Source: Pedobacter alluvionis (lineage in GTDB: Bacteria; Bacteroidota; Bacteroidia; Sphingobacteriales; Sphingobacteriaceae). From it: 64,000 nucleotides of DNA. The stretch is taken from positions 124,001-188,000 of the forward strand of contig NZ_RCCK01000010.1 in NCBI RefSeq assembly GCF_003664035.1, in the 5' to 3' direction. Each line of letters opens with the position of its first letter. Position 1 is the first letter of the stretch. This document shows positions 19,298 through 28,507 of this stretch, piece by piece. The position numbers were made by a program, and so were the translations under genes. The notes below the pieces were generated by a model. That model was not told where the DNA came from. It did not search any database and saw only the letters and a list, made by a program, of their open reading frames with translations.

Positions 19298-20323
19298 CTA
19301 TTTCTCAGCCAATTTTTCGCCTGTTACTTCGGCTTTAATTTTAATTTCCAGCTCTTCTGCAAGTTCAGGATTGTCGCTTAACAATTGTTTTACGGCATCT
19401 CTACCCTGACCAAGTTTAGTGTCTCCGTAAGAGTACCAGGATCCTGCCTTTTTAATGATGCCAAAGTCAACACCTAAATCAACAATTTCTCCGTTTTTAG
19501 AAATACCTTCACCGAACATCACATCAAATTCTGCGATACGGAAAGGTGGAGCCACTTTATTTTTAACAATTTTTACTTTAACGCGGTTACCGGAAACTTC
19601 GTCTGAATCTTTGATTTGTGAAATACGACGGATATCTAAACGTACCGATGCATAAAATTTCAACGCATTACCACCAGTGGTGGTTTCAGGGTTACCGAAC
19701 ATTACACCAATTTTATCACGTAACTGGTTAATGAAAATACAGCAACATCCGGTTTTAGAAATTGTTCCGGTTAATTTACGTAAGGCCTGACTCATTAAAC
19801 GGGCGTGTAAACCCATTTTACTGTCACCCATTTCGCCTTCAATTTCACTTTTAGGAACCAAAGCTGCAACAGAGTCAATTACAATTACATCAATAGCGCC
19901 CGAACGGATTAAGTTATCGGCAATTTCTAATGCCTGCTCACCATTATCTGGTTGAGAGATTAAAAGGTTATCTGTATCTACACCTAGTTTCTTCGCATAA
20001 AACTGATCGAAAGCATGCTCCGCATCGATAAAAGCAGCAATACCACCTTTTTTCTGTGCTTCGGCAATAATGTGTGTAGCTAAAGTTGTTTTACCAGAGG
20101 ATTCTGGTCCGTAAATTTCAATTACTCGGCCTTTTGGAATACCGCCAATACCTAAAGCAATATCTAAACTGATTGATCCGGTAGAAATAAAATCTATCGG
20201 CTCAATGGCAGAATCGCCAAGTTTCATGATGGTACCTTTACCGTAAGATTTCTCTAGTTTATCTAAAGTAAGTTGTAAGGCTTTTAATTTATCTGGATTT
20301 GCAGTGCTCATTTCTTTTTTCAT
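19298..20323 (-). CDS. recA: RecA recombinase
   Basis: 341 residues. Walker [10 protein letters not shown] (about 70-78), Walker B region [12 protein letters not shown]1/L2 loops around [19 protein letters not shown] and [20 protein letters not shown], and the C-terminal acidic/basic tail. It forms the strand-exchange filament and triggers LexA-type self-cleavage. The start [11 protein letters not shown] at 20323 is used; a second Met four codons on is possible. TATATTTA upstream is near the -7 consensus. The MITE-like element lies 22 bp past its stop. Confidence 0.99.
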   Translation of the reverse strand: MKKEMSTANPDKLKALQLTLDKLEKSYGKGTIMKLGDSAIEPIDFISTGSISLDIALGIGGIPKGRVIEIYGPESSGKTTLATHIIAEAQKKGGIAAFIDAEHAFDQFYAKKLGVDTDNLLISQPDNGEQALEIADNLIRSGAIDVIVIDSVAALVPKSEIEGEMGDSKMGLHARLMSQALRKLTGTISKTGCCCIFINQLRDKIGVMFGNPETTTGGNALKFYASVRLDIRRISQIKDSDEVSGNRVKVKIVKNKVAPPFRIAEFDVMFGEGISKNGEIVDLGVDFGIIKKAGSWYSYGDTKLGQGRDAVKQLLSDNPELAEELEIKIKAEVTGEKLAEK

Positions 20324-20445
20324 TGATTGCGTAAATATAATTGATTATCGGCTAATATGCTTAAATGTTGATATTTATAATACTAAAATATTTAGCTAAG
20401 TTAAATGTTTTCTGGCTAATGTCAATAGTAAAGTGAAAATATTTT

Positions 20446-21111
20446 TTAAGCTTTTAATTTGTCTCTTTCGTTTTGGGCGGTTATACGTTCAAAGTACCTG
20501 CAGATGTAGGTAATTTCACAAACATCACATTTGGGGTTTCTGGCCACGCAAACGTAACGACCGTGCAAAATGAGCCAGTGGTGTGCAATATGAATATCGT
20601 GTTCGGGAAGGTTTTTGACCAAATCCTTTTCAACCGCCAATGGTGTTTTACCGTTAGTTAAACCCAAACGGTTGGCCACACGGAAAACGTGGGTATCAAC
20701 CGCCATGGCCGGTGCATTGTAAATTACTGAGGCAATTACATTGGCGGTTTTGCGGCCCACGCCAGGCATTTTCTGTAAATCATCAATCCCCGAAGGCACT
20801 ACATCGTTAAATTCGTTAAGCAGAATATTAGCCATACCCACCAGGTGTTTTGCCTTATTGTTAGGATAACTGATGCTTCTGATGTAATCGAAAACAATAT
20901 CGGGCGTAGCTTCGGCCAGCGCTTTAGCATTAGGGAAGCGTTGAAAAAGCGCAGGGGTTACCATGTTTACTCTTTTATCGGTGCATTGTGCAGAAAGAAT
21001 TACGGCCACTAAAAGCTGGTAGGGATTATTATAATGTAACTCGGTTTCTGCATCAGGCTGCTTGGCCGAAAAATGTTCTACAAAAAGTTTGTAGCGTTCT
21101 TTTTTAAGCAT
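20446..21111 (-). CDS. nth: Endonuclease III (DNA glycosylase/AP lyase)
   Basis: 221 residues from the ATG at 21111; a TTG two codons earlier is less likely. Helix-hairpin-helix KMPGVGRKTANVI carries the catalytic lysine, VDTHVFRVANRLGL the catalytic aspartate. The C-terminal CVARNPKCDVCEITYIC gives C-x6-C-x2-C-x5-C for the 4Fe-4S cluster. It excises oxidised pyrimidines in base excision repair. It lies 122 bp downstream of recA on the same strand, with its own leader. All key residues are present. Confidence 0.97.
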   Translation of the reverse strand: MLKKERYKLFVEHFSAKQPDAETELHYNNPYQLLVAVILSAQCTDKRVNMVTPALFQRFPNAKALAEATPDIVFDYIRSISYPNNKAKHLVGMANILLNEFNDVVPSGIDDLQKMPGVGRKTANVIASVIYNAPAMAVDTHVFRVANRLGLTNGKTPLAVEKDLVKNLPEHDIHIAHHWLILHGRYVCVARNPKCDVCEITYICRYFERITAQNERDKLKA

Positions 21112-21641
21112 GTACAAATATAGGTTAAAGATGGAAAATGTAATGTGCTAAATGGAAGATGGGTTATGTAAGATGGATGATGGAAGAAATTGGGATTGAG
21201 GTAAAACTGTGATTTGCCAGCCTGAGGAATAATTTATTATATAAAAATGAATATAAATAACAGTGGATTTAAGGAGATAAATGTTTTCGAAGTATCGTCA
21301 TCTCGACCGTAGTGGAGAGATCTTTTAATATAGTTCAAAGTATCTCTCCATTGCGTTGCTCCAGTCGAGATGACGACCTTTATATTGGAATCTGTCAATA
21401 TAAAGTAGTTGAAGGGCTATTGTTAATCGCTATTCCATCTTCAACCGTTTAACGCCAAACTCGTGGCCCGACCCTAGAGCAATAATTATATAAACATTTC
21501 CGGTAAAAGTATAACATCCGGAAAAGCCATAACACTAGCTTTGTTTACAATAAAATCCTGTTCTGGTTGAAAAGCAAATTAAAAAGACTGCGCGCTACTG
21601 ATATCAGGAAATACTTTGCTCACATTTAATTTAAACACAAA
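21112..21641. repeat. Intergenic region with a long REP-type inverted repeat
   Basis: CGTCATCTCGAC (21296-21307) and GTCGAGATGACG (21364-21375) are exact inverted copies, and the adjoining AGTGGAGAGA / TCTCTCCA extend the stem with gaps. It is the same motif family as the perfect inverted repeat at 35338-35410. The rest shows AT-rich leader sequence for the copper operon. Confidence 0.7.
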
Positions 21642-22118
21642 ATGAAAACTTTAATTAAATTATTGACAATCTATGTCCTTGTACTAATTGTGGCTGGCAG
21701 TGTGTCAGCACAGGAAAAAACAGCAGCGCTTAACCCTTTACAGGCTTATTACGAAGTTAAAGATGCCTTAATTAGTAGCAATGCAAGCGTGGCTGGCACC
21801 AAGGCTGCTGCATTAATTAATGCGATAAAAACCAACGAAAAAACCAACGCTTCGAAAGTATTGCGCGATAAAATATTATTTGATGCCGAACACATTGCCG
21901 AGAGTAAAGATATCGAACATCAAAGAGATCATTTTACTTCTTTATCAACCGATTTTTATGCCATGATAAAAGCGGTAAAACTGAGCGATAAGCCTGTTTA
22001 TTATGCTTATTGTCCGATGAAGAAAAGTTATTGGTTAAGCGAAGGCGAGGCGATAAAAAATCCATATTACGGTAATAAAATGTTAACTTGTGGTAAGGTT
22101 GCCGAAGTACTTAAATAA
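21642..22118 (+). CDS. DUF3347 periplasmic protein, copper-linked
   Basis: 158 residues. Signal peptide MKTLIKLLTIYVLVLIVAGSVSA, then a helical domain (YYEVKDALISSNASVAGTKAAALI, DHFTSLSTDFYAMIKAV) ending with YYAYCPMKKSYWLSEGEAIKNPYYG ... CG. That CPM...YYG...CG block matches the DUF3347 family seen with CusB-type and multicopper oxidase genes; its Cys, Met and Tyr residues may bind copper. The next gene, 15 bp downstream, is a multicopper oxidase, so the two likely form one operon for periplasmic copper handling. Confidence 0.8.
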   Translation: MKTLIKLLTIYVLVLIVAGSVSAQEKTAALNPLQAYYEVKDALISSNASVAGTKAAALINAIKTNEKTNASKVLRDKILFDAEHIAESKDIEHQRDHFTSLSTDFYAMIKAVKLSDKPVYYAYCPMKKSYWLSEGEAIKNPYYGNKMLTCGKVAEVLK

Positions 22119-22133
22119 AACACACGCTACAAA

Positions 22134-24425
22134 ATGAAGTTTATTTTAGTTTGTTGCCTTAGTATTTTGCTTAGTAGTTTTGCTTTTGGCCAACATCAGC
22201 ACAACGAGGTAAAAGCAGCTGACCCCAAAAAAGCCCCCCGGAAAGCAAGTGATGCAGAAACTTTAGGTAGCAATAAGCAGCCGAGGGTTGTGCGCTATGA
22301 TTTATATGTTGCCGATACAACCGTAACTTTTGGCGGGAAAGCTAAAAGAGCCATTGCGGTGAATGGGCAAATACCTATGCCAACGCTATCCTTTACCGAG
22401 GGCGATACAGCAGAAATACATGTACACAACAGGCTAAAAGAGTCGACCTCATTGCATTGGCACGGGCTGTTTCTCCCTAATCAATATGATGGGGTTCCTT
22501 ATTTAACCCAAATGCCTATCGAACCCAATAAAACCCATGTTTACCGTTTTCCTATTATACAGAACGGTACCCATTGGTACCATAGCCATTCGGGCCTGCA
22601 GGAGCAGATTGGAATGTACGGCGTAATGATCTTAAATAAAAGGAAAGAACCCGCTATACCTACAGTACCTGTTGTTTTAAGTGAGTGGACAAATATGATG
22701 CCCCACGAAGTTGACAGGCGACTACACAATGCCAATGACTGGTTCGCGATAAAAAAAGGTACCACACAAAGTTATGCTGAAGCCATAAAAGGCGGGCACT
22801 TTAAAACCAAACTCACCAACGAACTGAAACGGATGACCGCCATGGATGTGAGTGATGTGTACTACGAAGCCTTTTTAGTAAATGGAAAAAATCAGTACCA
22901 GGTCCCAAACAAGCTCAAAGCAGGCGATAAGGTAAGATTGCGCATTGCTAACGGCGGGGCATCTACCTATTTTTGGCTCACTTATGCGGGTGGTAAAATA
23001 ACGGTAGTGGCCAATGATGGTAACGATGTTACGCCGGTAGAGGTAGACCGGCTGATTATTGCCGTTTCCGAAACCTATGATGTAATGGTAACCATCCCCG
23101 AAAATAAAAGCTTCGAGTTTTTGGTAACACCTGAAGATCGTACCCAATCGGCCTCGTTATGGCTTGGCGATGGAGAAAAAGTGCCGGCTCAAAAACTACC
23201 CAAACTGAAATATTTCGAAGGCATGAAAATGATGAACGAAATGATGGATATGAACGGTAATCTGGTACAGATGGAAGGCATGAAAATGCAGAACCAGGTG
23301 ATGGATATGAATACCGTAATGTATGCTGAGCTGGATGATGCCGGGACAGATACAGTTGCTTCGGATGCACATAAGGGCCACGATATGGGGAGCAACAAAG
23401 GTGCAAAAGGCCCCATGACAACATTGAATTATGATATGCTGCGCTCGCCGGAAAAAACGGTATTGCCTAAAGCCCCAACCCGAGAAATGGAGTTTCAGTT
23501 AACGGGCAATATGAACCGTTATGTTTGGACTTTAGATAATAAAACCATCTCTGAAGAGGATAAAATTCTCATCAAAAAGGGCGAAAACCTGCGGATCATT
23601 TTATATAACAACAGTATGATGCGGCACCCTATGCACCTGCATGGGCATGATTTTAGGGTGATTAATAGCCAGGGCGATTACGCCCCTTTAAAAAATGTAC
23701 TTGATATCATGCCCATGGAGCGCGATACCATTGAGTTTAGCGCTTCAGAAAGTGGCGATTGGTTTTTTCACTGCCATATTTTATACCACATGATGAGCGG
23801 GATGGGTAAAATTTTCAGCTATGAAAACTCACCGTTAAACCCCGAAATCCCAAACCCTAAATTGGCGCAGCGAAAACTTTTTGCCGATGACCGGATGTTT
23901 CATTTTATGGCCGAAAACGATTTTGCCAGCAACGGAAACGACGGTATGGCCATGTTGGCAAATACACGCTGGAGTATTGGCGCTGAGTGGCGTTTAGGTT
24001 ACAATAAAATGCATGGCTTTGAAACCGAAACCCATATTGGCCGGTATATAGACCGGATGCAGTGGCTAATGCCTTTTGTGGGTTTTGATTGGCGCTACCG
24101 GAAAATGGAAGCTGGCGAACCCGAAACCAATATTTTTGGCCAGAAAAGCACAAAGGATAAAAGAAGTATGTTTAGTATAGGGCTTGCCTATACCTTGCCT
24201 ATGTTAGTAATAGCGCAGGCAGAAGTGTACCACGATGGTAATGTTCGCCTGCAGTTGATGCGGGAAGATATACCGATTTCTAAGCGGCTAAGGGCGAGTT
24301 TTATGGTAAACAGTGATAAAGAATTTATGGGCGGACTTAAATTTATTACCACTAAATACATGGGTATTTCTGCACACTATGATAGCGATATGGGGTTCGG
24401 CGCTGGTTTAACGCTTAATTATTGA
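22134..24425 (+). CDS. Multicopper oxidase with C-terminal beta-barrel domain (CopA-like)
   Basis: 763 residues. Signal peptide ending AFGQ, then HQHN. The four copper-ligand blocks are present: HWHGLF (about 107), HWYHSHSG (146), HPMHLHGHDF (498) and HCHILYHMMSGM (546), enough for the T1 site and T2/T3 cluster. Residues about 365-425 form a Met/His-rich loop (MKMMNEMMDMNG, EGMKMQNQVMDMN, HKGHDMG), as in CopA-type cuprous oxidases. From about 590 the chain changes to alternating beta strands (WSIGAEWRLGYNKMHG ... GLTLNY) that resemble CopB-type outer-membrane barrels. Likely role: oxidising Cu(I) in the periplasm or at the outer membrane. It follows the DUF3347 gene. Confidence 0.9.
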   Translation: MKFILVCCLSILLSSFAFGQHQHNEVKAADPKKAPRKASDAETLGSNKQPRVVRYDLYVADTTVTFGGKAKRAIAVNGQIPMPTLSFTEGDTAEIHVHNRLKESTSLHWHGLFLPNQYDGVPYLTQMPIEPNKTHVYRFPIIQNGTHWYHSHSGLQEQIGMYGVMILNKRKEPAIPTVPVVLSEWTNMMPHEVDRRLHNANDWFAIKKGTTQSYAEAIKGGHFKTKLTNELKRMTAMDVSDVYYEAFLVNGKNQYQVPNKLKAGDKVRLRIANGGASTYFWLTYAGGKITVVANDGNDVTPVEVDRLIIAVSETYDVMVTIPENKSFEFLVTPEDRTQSASLWLGDGEKVPAQKLPKLKYFEGMKMMNEMMDMNGNLVQMEGMKMQNQVMDMNTVMYAELDDAGTDTVASDAHKGHDMGSNKGAKGPMTTLNYDMLRSPEKTVLPKAPTREMEFQLTGNMNRYVWTLDNKTISEEDKILIKKGENLRIILYNNSMMRHPMHLHGHDFRVINSQGDYAPLKNVLDIMPMERDTIEFSASESGDWFFHCHILYHMMSGMGKIFSYENSPLNPEIPNPKLAQRKLFADDRMFHFMAENDFASNGNDGMAMLANTRWSIGAEWRLGYNKMHGFETETHIGRYIDRMQWLMPFVGFDWRYRKMEAGEPETNIFGQKSTKDKRSMFSIGLAYTLPMLVIAQAEVYHDGNVRLQLMREDIPISKRLRASFMVNSDKEFMGGLKFITTKYMGISAHYDSDMGFGAGLTLNY

Positions 24426-24426
24426 T

Positions 24427-25386
24427 CTAACCATTGGTAATCTCCCTCAACAACTTGTCGCATTCGGCAAAGGCATTATACAGATATTTATTGCGGTGTT
24501 TTTCTCCCTGACCGCTAAAAGAAACTGATTTCATAATCAGCCCCTGCATCCATTGTTTGGTTTGCTTGCAGTAGGACTGGTCTTCGGTTTTTAAATAATT
24601 AAAAGTATTAAATCTATTGTAGCAGGTCATGCGGTCTTTAAAATCAACCAGGTATGCAATGCTCCCCAATACATCACAACTATACCAATTAAAGGTATGG
24701 TCGGGGTCGATGGTTTTTTTACTGCTAATGGCATACATATTCATATCGGTTAGGCAATACCTTACCTGTTCTACAATTTTTACAGCCAGTTCATTATCAG
24801 TAAGATGGCCAGCCTCGAATGCATACCTGATCTGTTCGAGTGTGCCGGTTACGGTATCTTTTGACCATATTTCGGTGCTTGGTATTTCCAGGTAGGCAGC
24901 GTGCAGCTCCTGCGAAATTTTAATAATTTCGTCGGATATATAGGACGAACTAAAAGGTATTCCGGTGTTATTGGTGCTATTTGCCCAAAAGAAAAGTTTA
25001 AAGCTGGTGAGTTCCGGGTACTTGAAAAAATGAAATAAAGGAATATCATCAGTAGTGATGGTGATATGTTTTTTATTACTGTTTTTAATGGCTTTTATAT
25101 TGTCCAATAAATTCTGGAGATAGCCAATCATATCTAAATCTTCATTTACACTTAAATAGCTAAACGTAACAGATAGCGATTGTTTCGGGTTGTAAAGAAA
25201 TGGGACATCAAAACAATCAGATAGCTTGATGATTTGCTGAAAAGTAAGGTTGCTGTCGCCCCTGATTTTCTTATAGGCCTCATTGGTGCTTATCCCTAAC
25301 TCTTCGGCTATACTCAATGCCAGGTTCTGGTATTCGGGCAATACAGCTTTAATGGCTTGAAAAAATAGTTCTTGCTGATTATCCAT
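24427..25386 (-). CDS. Helix-turn-helix regulator with large C-terminal domain
   Basis: 319 residues. The N-terminal 60 residues look like a Cro/XRE-type helix-turn-helix (LALSIAEELGISTNEAYKKIRGDSNLTFQQIIKLSDCF). The remaining 250 residues form a helical, aromatic-rich domain with several Cys and Trp that I cannot assign; such proteins are common in Bacteroidota. The gene is divergent from two fatty acid desaturases, so regulation of membrane lipid composition is a reasonable guess. Its stop lies 1 bp from the oxidase gene's stop, so the two convergent genes have no terminator space between them. Confidence 0.7.
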   Translation of the reverse strand: MDNQQELFFQAIKAVLPEYQNLALSIAEELGISTNEAYKKIRGDSNLTFQQIIKLSDCFDVPFLYNPKQSLSVTFSYLSVNEDLDMIGYLQNLLDNIKAIKNSNKKHITITTDDIPLFHFFKYPELTSFKLFFWANSTNNTGIPFSSSYISDEIIKISQELHAAYLEIPSTEIWSKDTVTGTLEQIRYAFEAGHLTDNELAVKIVEQVRYCLTDMNMYAISSKKTIDPDHTFNWYSCDVLGSIAYLVDFKDRMTCYNRFNTFNYLKTEDQSYCKQTKQWMQGLIMKSVSFSGQGEKHRNKYLYNAFAECDKLLREITNG

Positions 25387-25560
25387 AAAGATTAATTTAT
25401 TAATTGAATATACTGTTTTTTAATAATCAAAGGGATTATTGCAAAAGATTAAATTGCAAAATATAATTTATAAACTTTATGTGTATTATTTATTTTCTTT
25501 AAACAATAATTATTGCGGTTATTGTAATCTTTAAGATTTATTTCGGTTTGTACTATGCTT

Positions 25561-25568
25561 TAGATTTG
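25561..25568 (+). promoter_or_regulatory. Putative -7 box of the desaturase operon
   Basis: TAGATTTG fits TAnnTTTG; the ATG is 23 bases downstream. The 204-bp gap to the divergent regulator is very AT-rich and would have to hold any operator. Confidence 0.4.
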
Positions 25569-25590
25569 GTTAAGATTAAAACGCACTGTT

Positions 25591-26688
25591 ATGAACAAAT
25601 TACGATTTATAAAAGATGAAGGCTCCGAATTCTATAAAGAATTGAATGAGCAGATTGAGCAGTATTTTATTGATAACGGGTTACAGAAAACCGGGAACGC
25701 TAAAATGTTCTTCAAGATTTTCCTTTACTTCGGTTTGGACATCCTGTTTTACACCTTAATGATTACCAGTCATTCGGTATTTGCATTTTACGCTTTTTAC
25801 CTGCTGATGGGACTTTCTATTTTGTTAACTGCTTTTAATGTCTCGCATGATGCGGCTCATGGCGTTGCAGTAAAGAGTAAATTCTGGAACCGGATACTAT
25901 TTTCGTTGAGTTTTAACCTCCAGGGGAACAACGCTTATGTATGGGGCAAAAACCATAACGAATCGCACCATTTATATACCAATATAGAAGGCAGTGATAT
26001 CGATGTGCTGAATAATCCATTATTCAGGATGACTGAATCTCAGCCTTTGTTATGGTTCCATCGGTATCAGTTTATTTATGCACCGTTTCTTTACCTGTTC
26101 TATTCCATTAACTGGTTCTTTTTCAGGGAAATTTTGATGTTGTTTAATTTATCGAGCCGCACCATTAAAGTGGAGATTCCCCGAGTTGAGGCCATCAAGC
26201 TGGTTGTGTATAAGCTCTTATATATCGGTTATATGATCATCTTGCCTGTTTATCTGTTGCCTTTCGGCTGGCAGACGGTTTTACTGGCTTTTTTATTAAA
26301 TCATTTTATCATTTCGCTATTGTTTGTGGCTGTATTAGGCGTGGCACATTTATCGGATTATGTAGCTCACCCGGTGCCTGATCAGGATCATAAATTGAAT
26401 ATGAGCTGGCCAAAGCTGCAATTGCTTACCTCAATAGATTATCACGCAGAAAGCAGGTTTTTAAACTGGACACTTGGCGGCTTTAATGCACATGCGGTAC
26501 ACCACCTGCTCCCTAATGTATGCCATGTACACTATCTTAATATTATTCCAATTTTTAAAGCGCTGGCTAAAAAACACAGGCTTACTTATATGGAAATGTC
26601 TTATGGCGAATCGCTGGCCTCTCATTTCAGGTTCTTGAAAATGATGGGTAAAAGTGAACACTTAATCCCGATGCGATATGAAGGATAA
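25591..26688 (+). CDS. Membrane fatty acid desaturase 1
   Basis: 365 residues. The three histidine boxes of the membrane diiron desaturases are present: HDAAHG (about 87), HNESHH (123) and HAVHH (300). Hydrophobic stretches fall between them, so two hairpins of membrane helices are expected. It resembles the acyl-CoA/acyl-lipid (linoleoyl-CoA type) desaturases, which put a double bond into an existing acyl chain using electrons from ferredoxin or a cytochrome b5-like donor. The stop overlaps the next desaturase gene by 11 bases, so the two are cotranslated. Regiospecificity cannot be read from sequence. Confidence 0.9.
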   Translation: MNKLRFIKDEGSEFYKELNEQIEQYFIDNGLQKTGNAKMFFKIFLYFGLDILFYTLMITSHSVFAFYAFYLLMGLSILLTAFNVSHDAAHGVAVKSKFWNRILFSLSFNLQGNNAYVWGKNHNESHHLYTNIEGSDIDVLNNPLFRMTESQPLLWFHRYQFIYAPFLYLFYSINWFFFREILMLFNLSSRTIKVEIPRVEAIKLVVYKLLYIGYMIILPVYLLPFGWQTVLLAFLLNHFIISLLFVAVLGVAHLSDYVAHPVPDQDHKLNMSWPKLQLLTSIDYHAESRFLNWTLGGFNAHAVHHLLPNVCHVHYLNIIPIFKALAKKHRLTYMEMSYGESLASHFRFLKMMGKSEHLIPMRYEG

Positions 26689-27739
26689 ACATATTCATGT
26701 GGCGGCTGATAGTCAGTTGCTAAAAGCGATATACAAACGCGTTAGCGAAGAAGTGGTAGCCGATAAATCTGCATTTATGATGATCATCGTACTTAAATTC
26801 GTGGTGTATTTCTTAATCACCTTATTAACCTATTTAGCTTTGTACCATATCGCTAACCCGATTGGTTTTGTGGGCTGTTATGTGATCTATGGTTTTATCT
26901 CGCTGCTCTTTGCTTTTAACTTTTCACACGACTTTTCGCACAATACCATCTTTAAAAGCAAGCGGCTTAACCACATTTGCTTTGTAGCTATTTATACATT
27001 GGTTGGAGCGCATGCAGAGGCTTGGAAACTGCGCCATGTTAATTCACACCATTATGCGCCCAATGTAGAAGATTATGATTCAGACCTTAAAATATCGAAA
27101 TTGATCCGTGTGGTGCCGGGTAGCAAATATTATTGGTTTCATGTATACCAACACCTGTATGCGCCATTAGCTTATACAACCTATTCGCTGTTCTGGATTT
27201 TTATTAAAGATTTTGTAATTCTATTTAGTGACGATGGTTATGGCGCCAAAAAGAACATAAAGTATTACCTGTCGTTTGTGTTCCAAAAAATTATCTATAT
27301 CAGTTTGTTGCTTGTATTGCCTATGATATTTGCAATCCAGCCCTGGTATGTGGTGTTAGCTGGTTTTTTAATGATGCACCTAAGCCAGTCGTTATTCTTG
27401 TTGTTTACCTTTTTTATGACCCACCATGTAGAGGAAACGCAATATCCGAAAACTGATGCGCGGGGTTATATTAATGCCTCCTGGTTAATGAACCAGATCG
27501 GGAGTTCAAACGACATGCATCCTTTCAGTAAAACGGCAAACTTTATTTTGGGCGGTTTTAATAACCATATTGCCCATCATTTATTTCCGCATTATCATCA
27601 TGTGTATTATCCGCAGATCAGTAAGATATTATATGAAATGTTAAATGAAAATGGCATAACGCCTAATTGTACCAGTTATTTCGGGGGGATAAAATCTCAT
27701 TTAAAGCTGTTGAAGAGAATGGGGGAGGCAGCGTTTTGA
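26678..27739 (+). CDS. Membrane fatty acid desaturase 2
   Basis: 353 residues. Boxes HDFSHN (about 84), HVNSHH (120) and HIAHHLFP (297) are spaced as in the preceding gene, and the fold is the same, but the sequences are well diverged. The pair is therefore an old duplication and probably differs in position or substrate. Overlap ATGAAGGATAA with the preceding gene indicates translational coupling. A nested inverted repeat (27734-27812) covers its stop codon and may end the transcript. Confidence 0.9.
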   Translation: MKDKHIHVAADSQLLKAIYKRVSEEVVADKSAFMMIIVLKFVVYFLITLLTYLALYHIANPIGFVGCYVIYGFISLLFAFNFSHDFSHNTIFKSKRLNHICFVAIYTLVGAHAEAWKLRHVNSHHYAPNVEDYDSDLKISKLIRVVPGSKYYWFHVYQHLYAPLAYTTYSLFWIFIKDFVILFSDDGYGAKKNIKYYLSFVFQKIIYISLLLVLPMIFAIQPWYVVLAGFLMMHLSQSLFLLFTFFMTHHVEETQYPKTDARGYINASWLMNQIGSSNDMHPFSKTANFILGGFNNHIAHHLFPHYHHVYYPQISKILYEMLNENGITPNCTSYFGGIKSHLKLLKRMGEAAF

Positions 27740-27812
27740 ATGAGTGAAATAATTGAGTTTTGAATGAGAGAATGGTTTGGGTTTTCTCATTCTGTCATTC
27801 ACTTATTCAAAA
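27734..27812 (+). terminator. Nested inverted repeat over the desaturase stop codon
   Basis: Outer arms TTTTGAATGAGTGAA (27734-27748) and TTCACTTATTCAAAA (27798-27812) pair with one mismatch. Inner arms GAATGAGAGAA (27762-27772) and TTCTCATTC (27784-27792) pair with a two-base bulge. There is no proper T run, so termination or 3'-end protection is only possible. Confidence 0.4.
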
Positions 27813-27948
27813 GTTGCCGCGCAGGTTTTTTTTATTAACGGCACAGGCCCTTGATAATAAACCTGATGGAAACGGTCCCGATTTTCCATCGGGATAAGTG
27901 TACAGCAGGACTGACTATTTTTGCTTACACTTAATTCATTTTCTAAAA

Positions 27949-28465
27949 AAAAGAGGCTATCTCATAAATATAGAATTGTCATCTTGAGGGTTAATTAATT
28001 GTTTAAAATCAATATGAGTGACGTACAATTGTTTTCTCTTATCCTACAGCGCGGTCTTGCCTCGGCTCGCCGCCGCCGAAGGGCTCTTTCTTTTTGCTGT
28101 CAAAAAGACCAGCGAAGCTAGCTTGAATGCCGATAAAAATATAAATACACATGAAAAAACAAAAAACACCGGCTGAAAATTTTTCTTTCGAAGTTAGTAG
28201 GTGGGCTTAGGTAGTGCAACCCGAAAAATTTGTTAGGCCGGATTTAAGCAGAACGGAGATGTCGTGCTATGGCCTAGCTGGGTGGAAATACTAAAGTAAT
28301 TAAATCGTTGATTAATAACGGCTTGTAAAATAACGTCAATGGTAGCTTGTCGAAGGGCCTGTTTTAAATGTCTTACAAGGCGTTTCGATACATTCGTCAA
28401 GCTCAGTACAGGCTGAGCTCAACGTGACAAATTCAAAGTGAATTACAATTTATGATACAGCCTCA
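27949..28465. mobile_element. MITE-like element, copy 2 (about 517 bp)
   Basis: Left end AAAAGAGGCTATCTCATA, right end TATGATACAGCCTC. The inside matches the copy at 18835-19275, including GGCTCGCCGCCGCCGAAGGG and GCTATGGCCTAGCTGGGTGG. It has about 50 extra bases after the GGCTCTTTCTTTTTG stretch and an added TCGTCAAGCTCAGTACAGGC piece near its right end. No ORF of note. 27813-27948 holds the CCCGATTTTCCATCGGGA hairpin. Confidence 0.75.
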
Positions 28466-28507
28466 TCCCATCACAAAGCGTTGCTTCGTTCGCAATGACG
28501 AATATTT

